From: Kitasatospora sp. GAS204B
GTDB taxonomy: Bacteria > Actinomycetota > Actinomycetes > Streptomycetales > Streptomycetaceae
Reading direction: 5' to 3'
NCBI RefSeq assembly: GCF_029892155.1
Contig: NZ_JARZAG010000002.1
Span: 434,001-498,000 of the forward strand
DNA: 64,000 nucleotides
A program made the position numbers and the translations under genes. Shown here piece after piece: positions 18,152 to 25,665 of this stretch (the first letter of the stretch is position 1; each line of letters opens with the position of its first letter). Under the pieces are notes generated by a model. It searched no databases, was not told the DNA's origin, and saw nothing but the letters and a program-made list of their open reading frames with translations.

Positions 18152-19218
18152 CCACACAGCAGCGCTCTCGCGTCATCGTCCCTCCGCTGTATTGCCCGTT
18201 GCCTTCTGCCGTCCACCCGGATGCGGCGGAGATCGGTGAGAACAGCCTCGAATGGCTGGAGAGATTGGGCTTCTTCGCGCAGGCGGGCCTGCGCGAGTCG
18301 CTGGTTCGCACGAGCGCGGCAGAGTGGGCCTGCCGAATAGCGCCGCGCGGCAGCCGGCACAATCTGCAGATCGTCTCGGACTGGACGCACCTGGGATTCG
18401 CCATCGACGACTGCCGCTTCGACGCGGGTGACATGGCCCAGCAGCCGCAGGTGCTGATTCCGCTGACCATGCGGTTGATGGCACACCTGGACCACCCCGA
18501 AGCACCGGTACCCGACGATCCGTTCGCCAGAGGCCTGCGCGATCTGTCCGTCCGGGCCCGTGAGTGTGCGCCTGCGGCAGTGGTGCGCCGCTGGGTCGAG
18601 GGGAACATGGAGTGGTTCTTCGCGGTCGCCTGCCTGACGGCGTACCGGACCTCCGGTGCGATGCCGTCGCTCGCCGACTACGTCAACCTCGGCCCCAGAG
18701 ACCGGGCGATGAAGCTCACCGGTGCCCTCATCGAGCTCGCCGAGGGTACCTGTCTGCCCGATGCCGAGCGTGAGTCGGCGCCGGTTCGGGCAGTGACGCA
18801 GGCGGCGAACATGCTGGTGACGATCGGTAACGATCTGTTCTCCCTGAACCGGGAGAGCGATCAGGAGGTACTGGAGTCCAACATCGTCGGTGTCATGCAG
18901 CACGAGCGCGCCTGCACTCGAGAAGAGGCGCTGCACCAGGTGGTAGCCCTGCACGACCGCATCATGTGCCGTTACCTGGTTCTGTGCGAAAGAATTCGGC
19001 CGACAGCGAGTGATCGGGTACACAGGCATCTGAACCAGCTGGACCATCTGATCCGGGGCAATCTGGAGTGGAGCGGACGCGTTTCTCGCTACCACGACGG
19101 TGACGGCCGGCCCCCGTCATCGCTGTGGGCCATGATGCCGACGGACGACCGGCCGACCGCACCTGCGGTTCCGGGCATCGCCTGGTGGTGGGACGACAGG
19201 GAACTGGCCCAGCGGTGA
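18148..19218 (+). CDS. Class I terpene synthase (cyclase)
   Basis: 356 aa from a GTG that overlaps the P450 stop. Class I features are all visible: the Asp-rich metal motif in 'GFAIDDCRFDAG' (DDxxxD form), the second metal motif NDLFSLNRE (NDxxSxxxE) in 'TIGNDLFSLNRESD', and the C-terminal Arg-Tyr pair in 'GRVSRYHDG'. It should ionise a prenyl diphosphate (most often farnesyl diphosphate in bacteria) and cyclise it; product and chain length cannot be read. No C-methyltransferase lies next to it, so a 2-methylisoborneol locus is not supported. A perfect palindrome terminator follows. GC is slightly below neighbours, consistent with an acquired gene pair. Confidence 0.93.
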   Translation: MTTQQRSRVIVPPLYCPLPSAVHPDAAEIGENSLEWLERLGFFAQAGLRESLVRTSAAEWACRIAPRGSRHNLQIVSDWTHLGFAIDDCRFDAGDMAQQPQVLIPLTMRLMAHLDHPEAPVPDDPFARGLRDLSVRARECAPAAVVRRWVEGNMEWFFAVACLTAYRTSGAMPSLADYVNLGPRDRAMKLTGALIELAEGTCLPDAERESAPVRAVTQAANMLVTIGNDLFSLNRESDQEVLESNIVGVMQHERACTREEALHQVVALHDRIMCRYLVLCERIRPTASDRVHRHLNQLDHLIRGNLEWSGRVSRYHDGDGRPPSSLWAMMPTDDRPTAPAVPGIAWWWDDRELAQR

Positions 19219-19280
19219 GGCCGTGAAGTCGCCAGTACTCCAGCAGGACTTCGACGTTCTGCCTGCTCGCGCACCAGCGC

Positions 19281-19304
19281 TTTCGCCGTTGCCGGCAACG
19301 GCGA
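19281..19304. terminator. Perfect 24-bp palindrome between convergent genes
   Basis: Two 12-bp arms (ttcgccgttgcc and its exact complement) with no loop, lying between the terpene cyclase stop and the GntR gene stop. As RNA it would form a hairpin of at least ten base pairs. It most likely terminates transcription from both sides. Confidence 0.7.
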
Positions 19305-19320
19305 AGGCCCGCGCGCGGCG

Positions 19321-20103
19321 CTACGCCTGTTCCGGCGTCAGCCGGGTCGTGAAGCTGAACCGGTCGCCACGGTAGAGGGAGCGGACGCACTCGATGGGGT
19401 GGCCCTCCCGGTCGCGGGAGACCCGGTTGATCAGCAGCATGGGCAGGGCCGGGCTGGTGCCGATCAGTTGGACCTCGCGGGGGGAGGCGAGGACGGTCTC
19501 GATGCGTTCGTCGGCTTCGGCGAACTGCACACCGGCCGCGCGCAGGAAGGCGTAGAGCGAGGTGGCCGGGTCGAAGTCGGTGGCGAGGGTGGGGAATCGC
19601 TGGACCGGGAGGTAGGTGCTCTCCACGCCGATCCGCTCGTCGTCGGCGAGCAGCAGGCGTTCGAGGTGCACCACGGGGGCGGCGACCGGGATCCGCAGGA
19701 GTGCGGCGAGGTCGGCTCCGGCGGGGAGCTGTTCGAGGGTGAGCAGCTGGCGCCCGGGGCGTCGGCCCTGCCGGCGGACGCCTTCGGCATAGCTGGCGAG
19801 GATGAGCGGCTGCACGAACTTGGGGCCCGCGACGACGGTCGAGCGGCCGCGGCGCTGGAGCCTGCCCTCCAGGCGCAGTTCCCTGATGGCTTGACGCACG
19901 GTCATCCGCGAGACGCCGAAGCGCTCGGCCAGCTCCCGTTCGGTGGGCACCGCGGCGCCCTGGCTCAGGGTGTCCAGGACGGTTGAGATCTTGTGCTTCA
20001 CCTGGAAGTACTTGGGAGCCTCGCCGCGCTCGGGCAGGCCCTCGCGGGCAGGCCGCAGCGCGGCGGACGGTGGGGCGCTGGCCTCGGCCCGGCGTGTGGT
20101 CAC
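19321..20103 (-). CDS. GntR-family regulator, HutC/UTRA type, DasR-like
   Basis: 260 aa. A winged helix at about residues 30-100 contains 'PTERELAERFGVSRMTVRQAIRELRLEGRLQRR', quoted here as the standard GntR recognition region. A UTRA effector domain follows, ending 'RSLYRGDRFSFTTRL', very like the end of DasR, the GlcNAc-responsive regulator. An amino-sugar or phosphosugar ligand is therefore a reasonable guess, but DasR itself is probably encoded elsewhere. It starts with GTG and is divergent from the secreted phosphoesterase gene; the 182-bp gap holds a perfect palindrome that may be its operator. Confidence 0.88.
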   Translation of the reverse strand: MTTRRAEASAPPSAALRPAREGLPERGEAPKYFQVKHKISTVLDTLSQGAAVPTERELAERFGVSRMTVRQAIRELRLEGRLQRRGRSTVVAGPKFVQPLILASYAEGVRRQGRRPGRQLLTLEQLPAGADLAALLRIPVAAPVVHLERLLLADDERIGVESTYLPVQRFPTLATDFDPATSLYAFLRAAGVQFAEADERIETVLASPREVQLIGTSPALPMLLINRVSRDREGHPIECVRSLYRGDRFSFTTRLTPEQA

Positions 20104-20217
20104 CTCGTCAACGGTAGCCGAGCCGGGGTGTGGCGCGGCGCGCCGTTCGCCGAGCCGTCGTCTGCCGGGCAGCTTCCGGTCGTGCGCCGTCCGCCCGGCG
20201 CCGGGATCCTCATCGCG

Positions 20218-20233
20218 ATTGGGCTAGCCCAAT
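20218..20233. promoter_or_regulatory. Perfect 16-bp palindrome between gntR and the phosphoesterase gene
   Basis: attgggctagcccaat reads the same on both strands and is followed at once by gtacgtac, an 8-bp palindrome (20235-20242). The site is 53 bp before the phosphoesterase ATG in the divergent promoter, a good position for repression by the neighbouring GntR protein. Confidence 0.5.
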
Positions 20234-20285
20234 TGTACGTACGGACGCCCTGTGGTTCGGATCCCGTATCCCTCGGAGGAACTCG

Positions 20286-22748
20286 ATGTACGGCAAGCTC
20301 AGAACAGCCAGTCCAGTCAAACCATGGACGAGCCGGGCGGTGACGGCCGTGCTGCTGGGCGCGGCGCTCGCCGCCCCGGCCGTCGGCCCGGTCGTCACCC
20401 CGGCCGCCGCCGCGACCACCAGCGCGAACCTGCTGCTCAACTCCGGTGCGGAGACCTCGCGGTGCAGCCCCGGCGGCTGGGAGGAGACCACCGTGCCGGG
20501 CTGGCAGCTCACCTCCGGCGACCCGGTGATCAACTGCTACAACGCGACGAACGGCGCCAACACGAGCACCCCCGGCTCGCCGACCAAGGGCACCGCCTAC
20601 TTCCAGGGCGGCTCGCGCGGCTCCTCGGAGATGACGCAGAGCACCGACGTCTCCTCGGCGGCCGCCGCGATCGACGCCGGCGGCGTGCACTCCACCGTCT
20701 CCGGCTGGCTCGGCGGTGTCGGCAGCTACAACGACGCCGCCGCGGTGAAGATCAGCTACCTCGACGCGTCCGGCGCCGCGCTGGGCACCTCGTCGATCGG
20801 CCCGGTGCTGGCCGCCGATCGCTCGAACACCACCGAGTTCCTGCAGCGCAGCGCCACCGCCGCGGTTCCCGTCGGCACCCGCTCGATCCTGACCGCGGTC
20901 GACTTCACCATGACCGGGACGCAGAACGACGGCATGGCCGACGACCTCTCGCTGACCCTGGACACCGCCGCCACCGCCCCGGCCCTGACCGTCCCCGCCT
21001 CCACGGTGCCCGGGTACGACCACGTCTTCGTCGTCATGATGGAGAACAACAACTACTCGGCGAGCTCGAACACCGTCGACGGCGGCGCCGGGATCATCGG
21101 CAACTCCGCCGCCCCGTACGTCAACAACACCCTGCTCCCGATGGGTTCGCTGCTGACGAACTACCACGCCAACACGCACAGTTCCGACCCGAACTACGAG
21201 GCGATCGCGTTCGGCAACTCGTTCGGCCGCAGCAGCAAGAGCACTCCGGGAGCCGACTGCATCACCAACCCGGCCTGCGCCGCGACGAACCCCGGGCTGA
21301 ACGACAACCTCGATGCGGCCGGCAGGAGTTGGAAGCAGTACGTGCAGAGCCAGACCAGCAACTGCCAGACCACCAGCAGCGGCAACTACGAGAACGACGA
21401 CGTCCCGTTCTACTACGACCCCAAGATGCAGAGCGACAACGCCTACTGCCAGGCGCACTGGCAGCCGCTGCCCCAACTGCTCAACAACGACCTGGCGTCC
21501 ACCACGACGACCCCCGCGTTCGTCTGGGCCGACGCGGACTCCTGCAATGACATGGAAGGCTGCGGCATCGCGTCCGGCGACACCTGGCTGAGCCAGACCC
21601 TTCCCACGCTCTTCAACTCCCCCGCGTGGACGCAGCAAAAGTCGCTGCTCGTCCTCACCTGGGACGAGGACGGCGCCAACTCCCCCGGCGGCTTCGGGCC
21701 CGGCCAGACCAACCAGGTCGCCACCGTCCTGATCGGGTCGCAGGGCACCGTCAAGGCCGGGTACCAGGACCCGAACCGGTACGACCACTACAGCACCGCC
21801 CGGGTCATCGAGGGCGCGCTCGGGCTGACCACGACGATGACCGACAACGACAAGTGGGCCACCCCGTACAACGAGGTGTTCACCAACGCCGGTGGCACCG
21901 GCGGGAACAGCGTCACCGTCGCCGCCCCCGGCCCGCAGACCTCCACCCTCGGCACCGCGATCAGCCCGCTGCAGATCCAGGCCTCGGACACGGACGGCAG
22001 CCAGACCCTGACGTACGCCGCCACCGGACTGCCGGCCGGCCTCGCGATCGACCCGAACACCGGCCAGATCACCGGCACCCCGACCGCCGCGGGCAACTCC
22101 ACCGTGACGCTCACCGCCACCGACACCACCGGCGCGACCGGCAGCGCCTCCGTCAGCTGGACCGTCGACTCCGGGGGCACGGGCACCGCGTACTCGGTCC
22201 CGATCGTCAACCCGGGTGCCGAGAGCGGGAGTTGCCAGGCCTCCATCGGCACCGGAACCCCGGCCCAGGGCTGGACGCTGACCAACTCGCCGCAGCAGGT
22301 TTGCTATAGCGCCTCCGGCGGCTTCCCGACCGCCGCCCAGGGACCGACCGCCCCGGCGTCCCCGGGCAACGCGTTCTTCGACGGCGGGAGCACCGCCACC
22401 GCCTCGATGACCCAGACCGACAGCGTCGCGGCCCAGTCCGGCCAGATCGCCGCCGGAAACCTCCCCTACACCCTGTCCGCCTGGATCGGCGGCTACGCCG
22501 GCCAGGGAGACGACGCCGGACTCGTCGCCACGTTCCTCAGCTCATCCGGCGCGTCACTCGGCACCGCCACCCTCGCCCCGGTCACCGCGGCCCAGCGCGG
22601 CAACCAGACCGAACTGCTCGCCGAATCGGCCACCGGCACCGTGCCCACCGGCACCGCCTCGGTCAAGTTCACCGTGAACTTCACCCGCCAGGCGGGCAGC
22701 GGCGACGACGGCTACATCGACGACATCGCCATGACCCTCGGCAGCTGA
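20286..22748 (+). CDS. Secreted phosphoesterase (AcpA/phospholipase C superfamily) bracketed by duplicated beta-domains
   Basis: 820 aa from an ATG with GGAGGAA upstream. A signal peptide covers about residues 1-45 (ending TPAAAA). Residues about 48-235 form a beta-rich domain ('NLLLNSGAE ... GTAYFQGGS'). A phosphoesterase domain (PF04185-like) follows, with 'DHVFVVMMENNNYS', 'LTNYHANTHSSDPNYEA', 'VWADADSCNDMEG' and 'VLTWDEDG'. Next is a putative Ig domain ('GPQTSTLGTAISPLQIQASD ... GLPAGLAIDPNTGQITGTP'). The C-terminus (about 635-820) repeats the N-terminal domain ('IVNPGAESGSC ... GNAFFDGGS'). It probably removes phosphate from external compounds; the flanking domains may bind polymers. Confidence 0.88.
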   Translation: MYGKLRTASPVKPWTSRAVTAVLLGAALAAPAVGPVVTPAAAATTSANLLLNSGAETSRCSPGGWEETTVPGWQLTSGDPVINCYNATNGANTSTPGSPTKGTAYFQGGSRGSSEMTQSTDVSSAAAAIDAGGVHSTVSGWLGGVGSYNDAAAVKISYLDASGAALGTSSIGPVLAADRSNTTEFLQRSATAAVPVGTRSILTAVDFTMTGTQNDGMADDLSLTLDTAATAPALTVPASTVPGYDHVFVVMMENNNYSASSNTVDGGAGIIGNSAAPYVNNTLLPMGSLLTNYHANTHSSDPNYEAIAFGNSFGRSSKSTPGADCITNPACAATNPGLNDNLDAAGRSWKQYVQSQTSNCQTTSSGNYENDDVPFYYDPKMQSDNAYCQAHWQPLPQLLNNDLASTTTTPAFVWADADSCNDMEGCGIASGDTWLSQTLPTLFNSPAWTQQKSLLVLTWDEDGANSPGGFGPGQTNQVATVLIGSQGTVKAGYQDPNRYDHYSTARVIEGALGLTTTMTDNDKWATPYNEVFTNAGGTGGNSVTVAAPGPQTSTLGTAISPLQIQASDTDGSQTLTYAATGLPAGLAIDPNTGQITGTPTAAGNSTVTLTATDTTGATGSASVSWTVDSGGTGTAYSVPIVNPGAESGSCQASIGTGTPAQGWTLTNSPQQVCYSASGGFPTAAQGPTAPASPGNAFFDGGSTATASMTQTDSVAAQSGQIAAGNLPYTLSAWIGGYAGQGDDAGLVATFLSSSGASLGTATLAPVTAAQRGNQTELLAESATGTVPTGTASVKFTVNFTRQAGSGDDGYIDDIAMTLGS

Positions 22749-22762
22749 CCCTCGACCCACCC

Positions 22763-22810
22763 GGCGCCGCCGGCGGGGCTGATCCGCTCGACAGCCCCGC
22801 CGGCGGCGCC
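22763..22810 (+). terminator. 18-bp perfect hairpin terminator
   Basis: Arms ggcgccgccggcggggct and its complement enclose a 12-base loop, starting 14 bp after the phosphoesterase stop. Confidence 0.75.
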
Positions 22811-22910
22811 CCATGGCCGACGGCAGCACACCGCCGGATTCCGAAGGCCCGGGCCAGTACGCTGAGCCGAGCAGCACCAAGCCCTCGAGCACGCTCAGAG
22901 GAGGCTCGCC

Positions 22911-23486
22911 ATGACCACCGAGATGGTCGCTCCCGCGTGGATGCACTCCCAGATCACCGCGGAGCAGTACGACTCCTGGTCCGAGGAGCAGTGCGCGGGC
23001 ATCGAGATCGTGGACGGGATGGTCGTGGTGAGCCCGAGCGGCTCCAAGCGGCACAACCGGCTGGCCCGGCTGGCCCGGCTGCTGGCGAACGCCCTGGACG
23101 CCGCCTCGGGCCCCGACTGGAACGCCGACACGGACTTCGACGTCCGACTGCGCGACGTGCCGCTCACCAACCGCCGCCCTGACGTGGTGGTCTACCGGGC
23201 CGACACCATCGACAGCACGCCCACCCGGCCGGAACACGTGCTGCTGGTCGTCGAGGTGGTGTCGCCCGGGTCGGAGACCACCGACCGGATCGTGAAGGTC
23301 GAGCAGTACGCCAGGGCCGGGATCCCGTTCTACTGGCGGATCGAGCAGGCCGCGAACGGCATTCCGCTCGTGTACACCTGCGTCCTCGACCCCGCGAGCG
23401 CGAGCTACCGCGACGGCGAGGTGTTCACCGGCGTCGTGCGGGCCGCCGCACCCTTCCAGGTCGACGTCGACCTCCGGAGCAGCTGA
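22911..23486 (+). CDS. Uma2 / DUF820 family putative nuclease
   Basis: 191 aa, ATG preceded by AGAGGAGG. PD-(D/E)xK-type Uma2 layout: 'EQCAGIEIVDGMVVVSPSGSKRH', the core Asp in 'NRRPDVVVYRAD', then 'LLVVEVVSPGSETTDRIVKVEQYARAGIPFYWRIE' (given in parts) with the ExK-like pair. Members are abundant in actinomycetes and cyanobacteria, often in multiple copies, and their role is unclear; endonuclease function is predicted from fold only. It stands alone, with its 3' end 32 bp from the convergent amidase gene. Confidence 0.88.
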   Translation: MTTEMVAPAWMHSQITAEQYDSWSEEQCAGIEIVDGMVVVSPSGSKRHNRLARLARLLANALDAASGPDWNADTDFDVRLRDVPLTNRRPDVVVYRADTIDSTPTRPEHVLLVVEVVSPGSETTDRIVKVEQYARAGIPFYWRIEQAANGIPLVYTCVLDPASASYRDGEVFTGVVRAAAPFQVDVDLRSS

Positions 23487-23518
23487 ACCGCGACAACTCC
23501 CTGCGGAGCCAGGGCACC

Positions 23519-25531
23519 TCAGTCCCCCGGAGCAGAGACCGCTCGGACGTCGGAGGACTTCAGGAACGCCAGGCGGTGGTTGTAGCGGATCGGGTAGTAC
23601 GTCTCCTGGCCCACCACCAGGGTCCGGTCGTCGGGGGCGTCGCCGTCGATGTTCTTGTCGTAGAAGTAGTCGGCCGGCCGGGGCGTGGCGTCGGCGGCCA
23701 GGTACAGCTGGCCGGCCGGGATGGTCGCCTTCAGCGGCTCCACGGGGAGGACCGGGATGGCGGGGTAGCCGGCGTAGGCGGCGGCTTCGGGATAGGCACG
23801 GCCGTAGACCGGGATGGTGGCGAGGCCCGGGCGCGGGGTCAGCAGGGTCACCGCGACCGGCTCGGCGCGCCGGTCGGTCCTGGCGGCCTGGCCGTTCGGG
23901 TCCAGGAACCAGCACTCCTGGCCGTCGTACCAGATCGCCGTCCAGTCGCCCTGCCGGTCGGCGACGACGTAGCGGGTGCCGGTCACCGCCTTGTCGCTCC
24001 AGTCGTCGGCCCTGGTGGTGCCGTTGTTGATCAGCGGTGCGCCGGCCTGCGGCCGGGTCCGCAGATAGACGAAGTTCTCCGGGCGGGCCGCCACTTCGGC
24101 GACGGGGGGCTGGTTGGTGGCGTCGAAGGCGGGGGCGATCGTCACTGTGTCGCCGACCCGTGGCGGGACGTCGGTGCCGGGCCGGATCGGGGCGCCGAGC
24201 AACTCCAGGTAGTGGGCCCAGTCCCAGAAGGTCCCCGGGTCCCAGTGCATCCCGGCGACGGAGTCCTGGGTCGGCCCGGGCACGTCGTCGTGGCCGATGA
24301 TGTGCTGCCGGTCCAGCGGCACGCCGAACCGGGCGGCGAGGTAGCGCACCAGCTCGGCGGAGGACTGGTACAGCTGCTCGGAGTACCAGGTCGGCCGGTC
24401 GGTGGGCAGGGCGAAGCCCTCGTGCTCGATCCCGATGCTGTGCATGTTGATGGTCTTGTTGCCGGCCTGCCAGGCGATGTCCTTGGTGCGCACCAGCTGG
24501 GTGACATGGCCGTCGGAGCCGCGGACCAGGTAGTGCGCGGTGGCCTGCTCGCGCGGGTTCTGGAAGGAGGCGATCGCCCCGTCGTAGTCGCTCTCGGTGT
24601 CGTGGATGACGATGTAGCGGATCGCCTGACCGTCCTCGGGGCGGTTGGCCGGGTTGTAGTTCCCGTACGAGGTCGGGTCCTTCGGGTCGGTCAGCGCGTA
24701 CGCGGCGGGGGTGACGTCGCAGCCGAGGTCGGCCGGGCACTCGGCCGGCTCCTCGCTCCCGTCCGGCTGGTCGGCCGGTGGGGGCATGGCCCCCGGCTCG
24801 GGCCGCAGCAGGTCGGGGTCGGGCGGCAGGACGACCCGCTGGCCCTCGGAGGTGGTCCGGGCCGCTCCCGTCCGCACGGTCCGCAGCACCCGGTCCGCGA
24901 ACGCCCGGCCCGCGCCCGCCCCGGCCACCGCCACGCCGTCGCCGCCGAACCTGGCCACCGCCGCGTACCACCGGGCCGGATCCGTGACGGCGGCCCCGCC
25001 GGCCTCCCGCTGGTAGCGCGCGAGCAGCGCGGCACCGCCGCGGATGTTCTGCTCGGTGTCGGCGCGCAGCCGGGCCGCCGGACGGTGGATCAGCGCCGCG
25101 GCCGCGTCGAGCGTGTGCAGCGCCGGGGAGTCCACGATCCGCCTGGCCGCAGGGGCGGAGCGGGCCACCGCGCCGTCGCCGCGAGCGTCCGGCTCGGCTG
25201 CCGGGCTCGGTCGACCGGCCCGAGCGGGCCGAGCGGCGTTCGCGGCGGTGACGTCGACGCCGGTCAGGCCGAGAACGCCGTAGTTCCCCGTGGTGCTCGG
25301 CTGCCCGCCGTGGGACTCCCAGCGGCTCTCCTGGTAGGCCAGCGCCAGCAGCAGACCTCGCGGCACCCCGAACTCCCGTGCGGCTGCGTCGAACCGCCGT
25401 TGCAGCGACTGGGCAGCTCGGGCGCCGGGCGTGGTCGACGGGGCCGACCAGGCCGGCCCGGTTCCACCGACCAGCGCCAGCACGGCAAGTGCGGCCGGCA
25501 GGCGGCGGGAGGCCATTGAGAGATTGGACAT
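23519..25531 (-). CDS. Secreted N-acetylmuramoyl-L-alanine amidase (amidase_2 type)
   Basis: 670 aa. Signal peptide at residues 1 to about 31. The N-terminal part has a lytic-enzyme-like segment ('FGVPRGLLLALAYQESRWESHGG') with a glutamate typical of transglycosylase-like folds, but no full motif. Residues about 270-440 form the zinc amidase: 'IRYIVIHDTESDYDGAIASF' (first His), 'ATAHYLVRGSDGHVTQLV', 'IGIEHEGFA', and 'DRQHIIGHDDVPGPTQDS' (later His and Asp). The C-terminal 190 residues look like SH3-type beta repeats that could bind the wall. It cleaves the amide bond between muramic acid and the stem peptide. Confidence 0.9.
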   Translation of the reverse strand: MSNLSMASRRLPAALAVLALVGGTGPAWSAPSTTPGARAAQSLQRRFDAAAREFGVPRGLLLALAYQESRWESHGGQPSTTGNYGVLGLTGVDVTAANAARPARAGRPSPAAEPDARGDGAVARSAPAARRIVDSPALHTLDAAAALIHRPAARLRADTEQNIRGGAALLARYQREAGGAAVTDPARWYAAVARFGGDGVAVAGAGAGRAFADRVLRTVRTGAARTTSEGQRVVLPPDPDLLRPEPGAMPPPADQPDGSEEPAECPADLGCDVTPAAYALTDPKDPTSYGNYNPANRPEDGQAIRYIVIHDTESDYDGAIASFQNPREQATAHYLVRGSDGHVTQLVRTKDIAWQAGNKTINMHSIGIEHEGFALPTDRPTWYSEQLYQSSAELVRYLAARFGVPLDRQHIIGHDDVPGPTQDSVAGMHWDPGTFWDWAHYLELLGAPIRPGTDVPPRVGDTVTIAPAFDATNQPPVAEVAARPENFVYLRTRPQAGAPLINNGTTRADDWSDKAVTGTRYVVADRQGDWTAIWYDGQECWFLDPNGQAARTDRRAEPVAVTLLTPRPGLATIPVYGRAYPEAAAYAGYPAIPVLPVEPLKATIPAGQLYLAADATPRPADYFYDKNIDGDAPDDRTLVVGQETYYPIRYNHRLAFLKSSDVRAVSAPGD

Positions 25532-25585
25532 GCCATGGTTCTACCGTGCGCGACGGCCCGTGACACGGAGTGACACGGGCCGTTC

Positions 25586-25665
25586 GATCAGGGCGCCGAG
25601 GCCTGGACGCCGATCAGGGTGCGCGGAGTCCGGCACGCCGATCAGGGCGCGGAGTCCGGCACGCC
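25586..25665. repeat. Three tandem 26-28 bp units spanning the LCP stop codon
   Basis: Units begin with gatcaggg at 25586, 25612 and 25640 and end near acgcc. Units two and three differ by one substitution and a 2-bp indel. The LCP stop codon lies inside the third unit, so repeat number would alter the C-terminus of that protein. Confidence 0.75.

Noticed and set aside
16793..19218. Assignment of the terpene pair to 2-methylisoborneol, geosmin or albaflavenone
   Set aside because: No methyltransferase is adjacent, the cyclase is a single-domain enzyme with a DDxxxD rather than a geosmin-type motif, and the P450-cyclase gene order differs from the albaflavenone pair as I know it.
22554..24971. 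An 805-codon leftward frame over the Uma2 and amidase genes
   Set aside because: It crosses two clear genes in other frames and has the Arg/Pro/Gly bias of a shadow frame.
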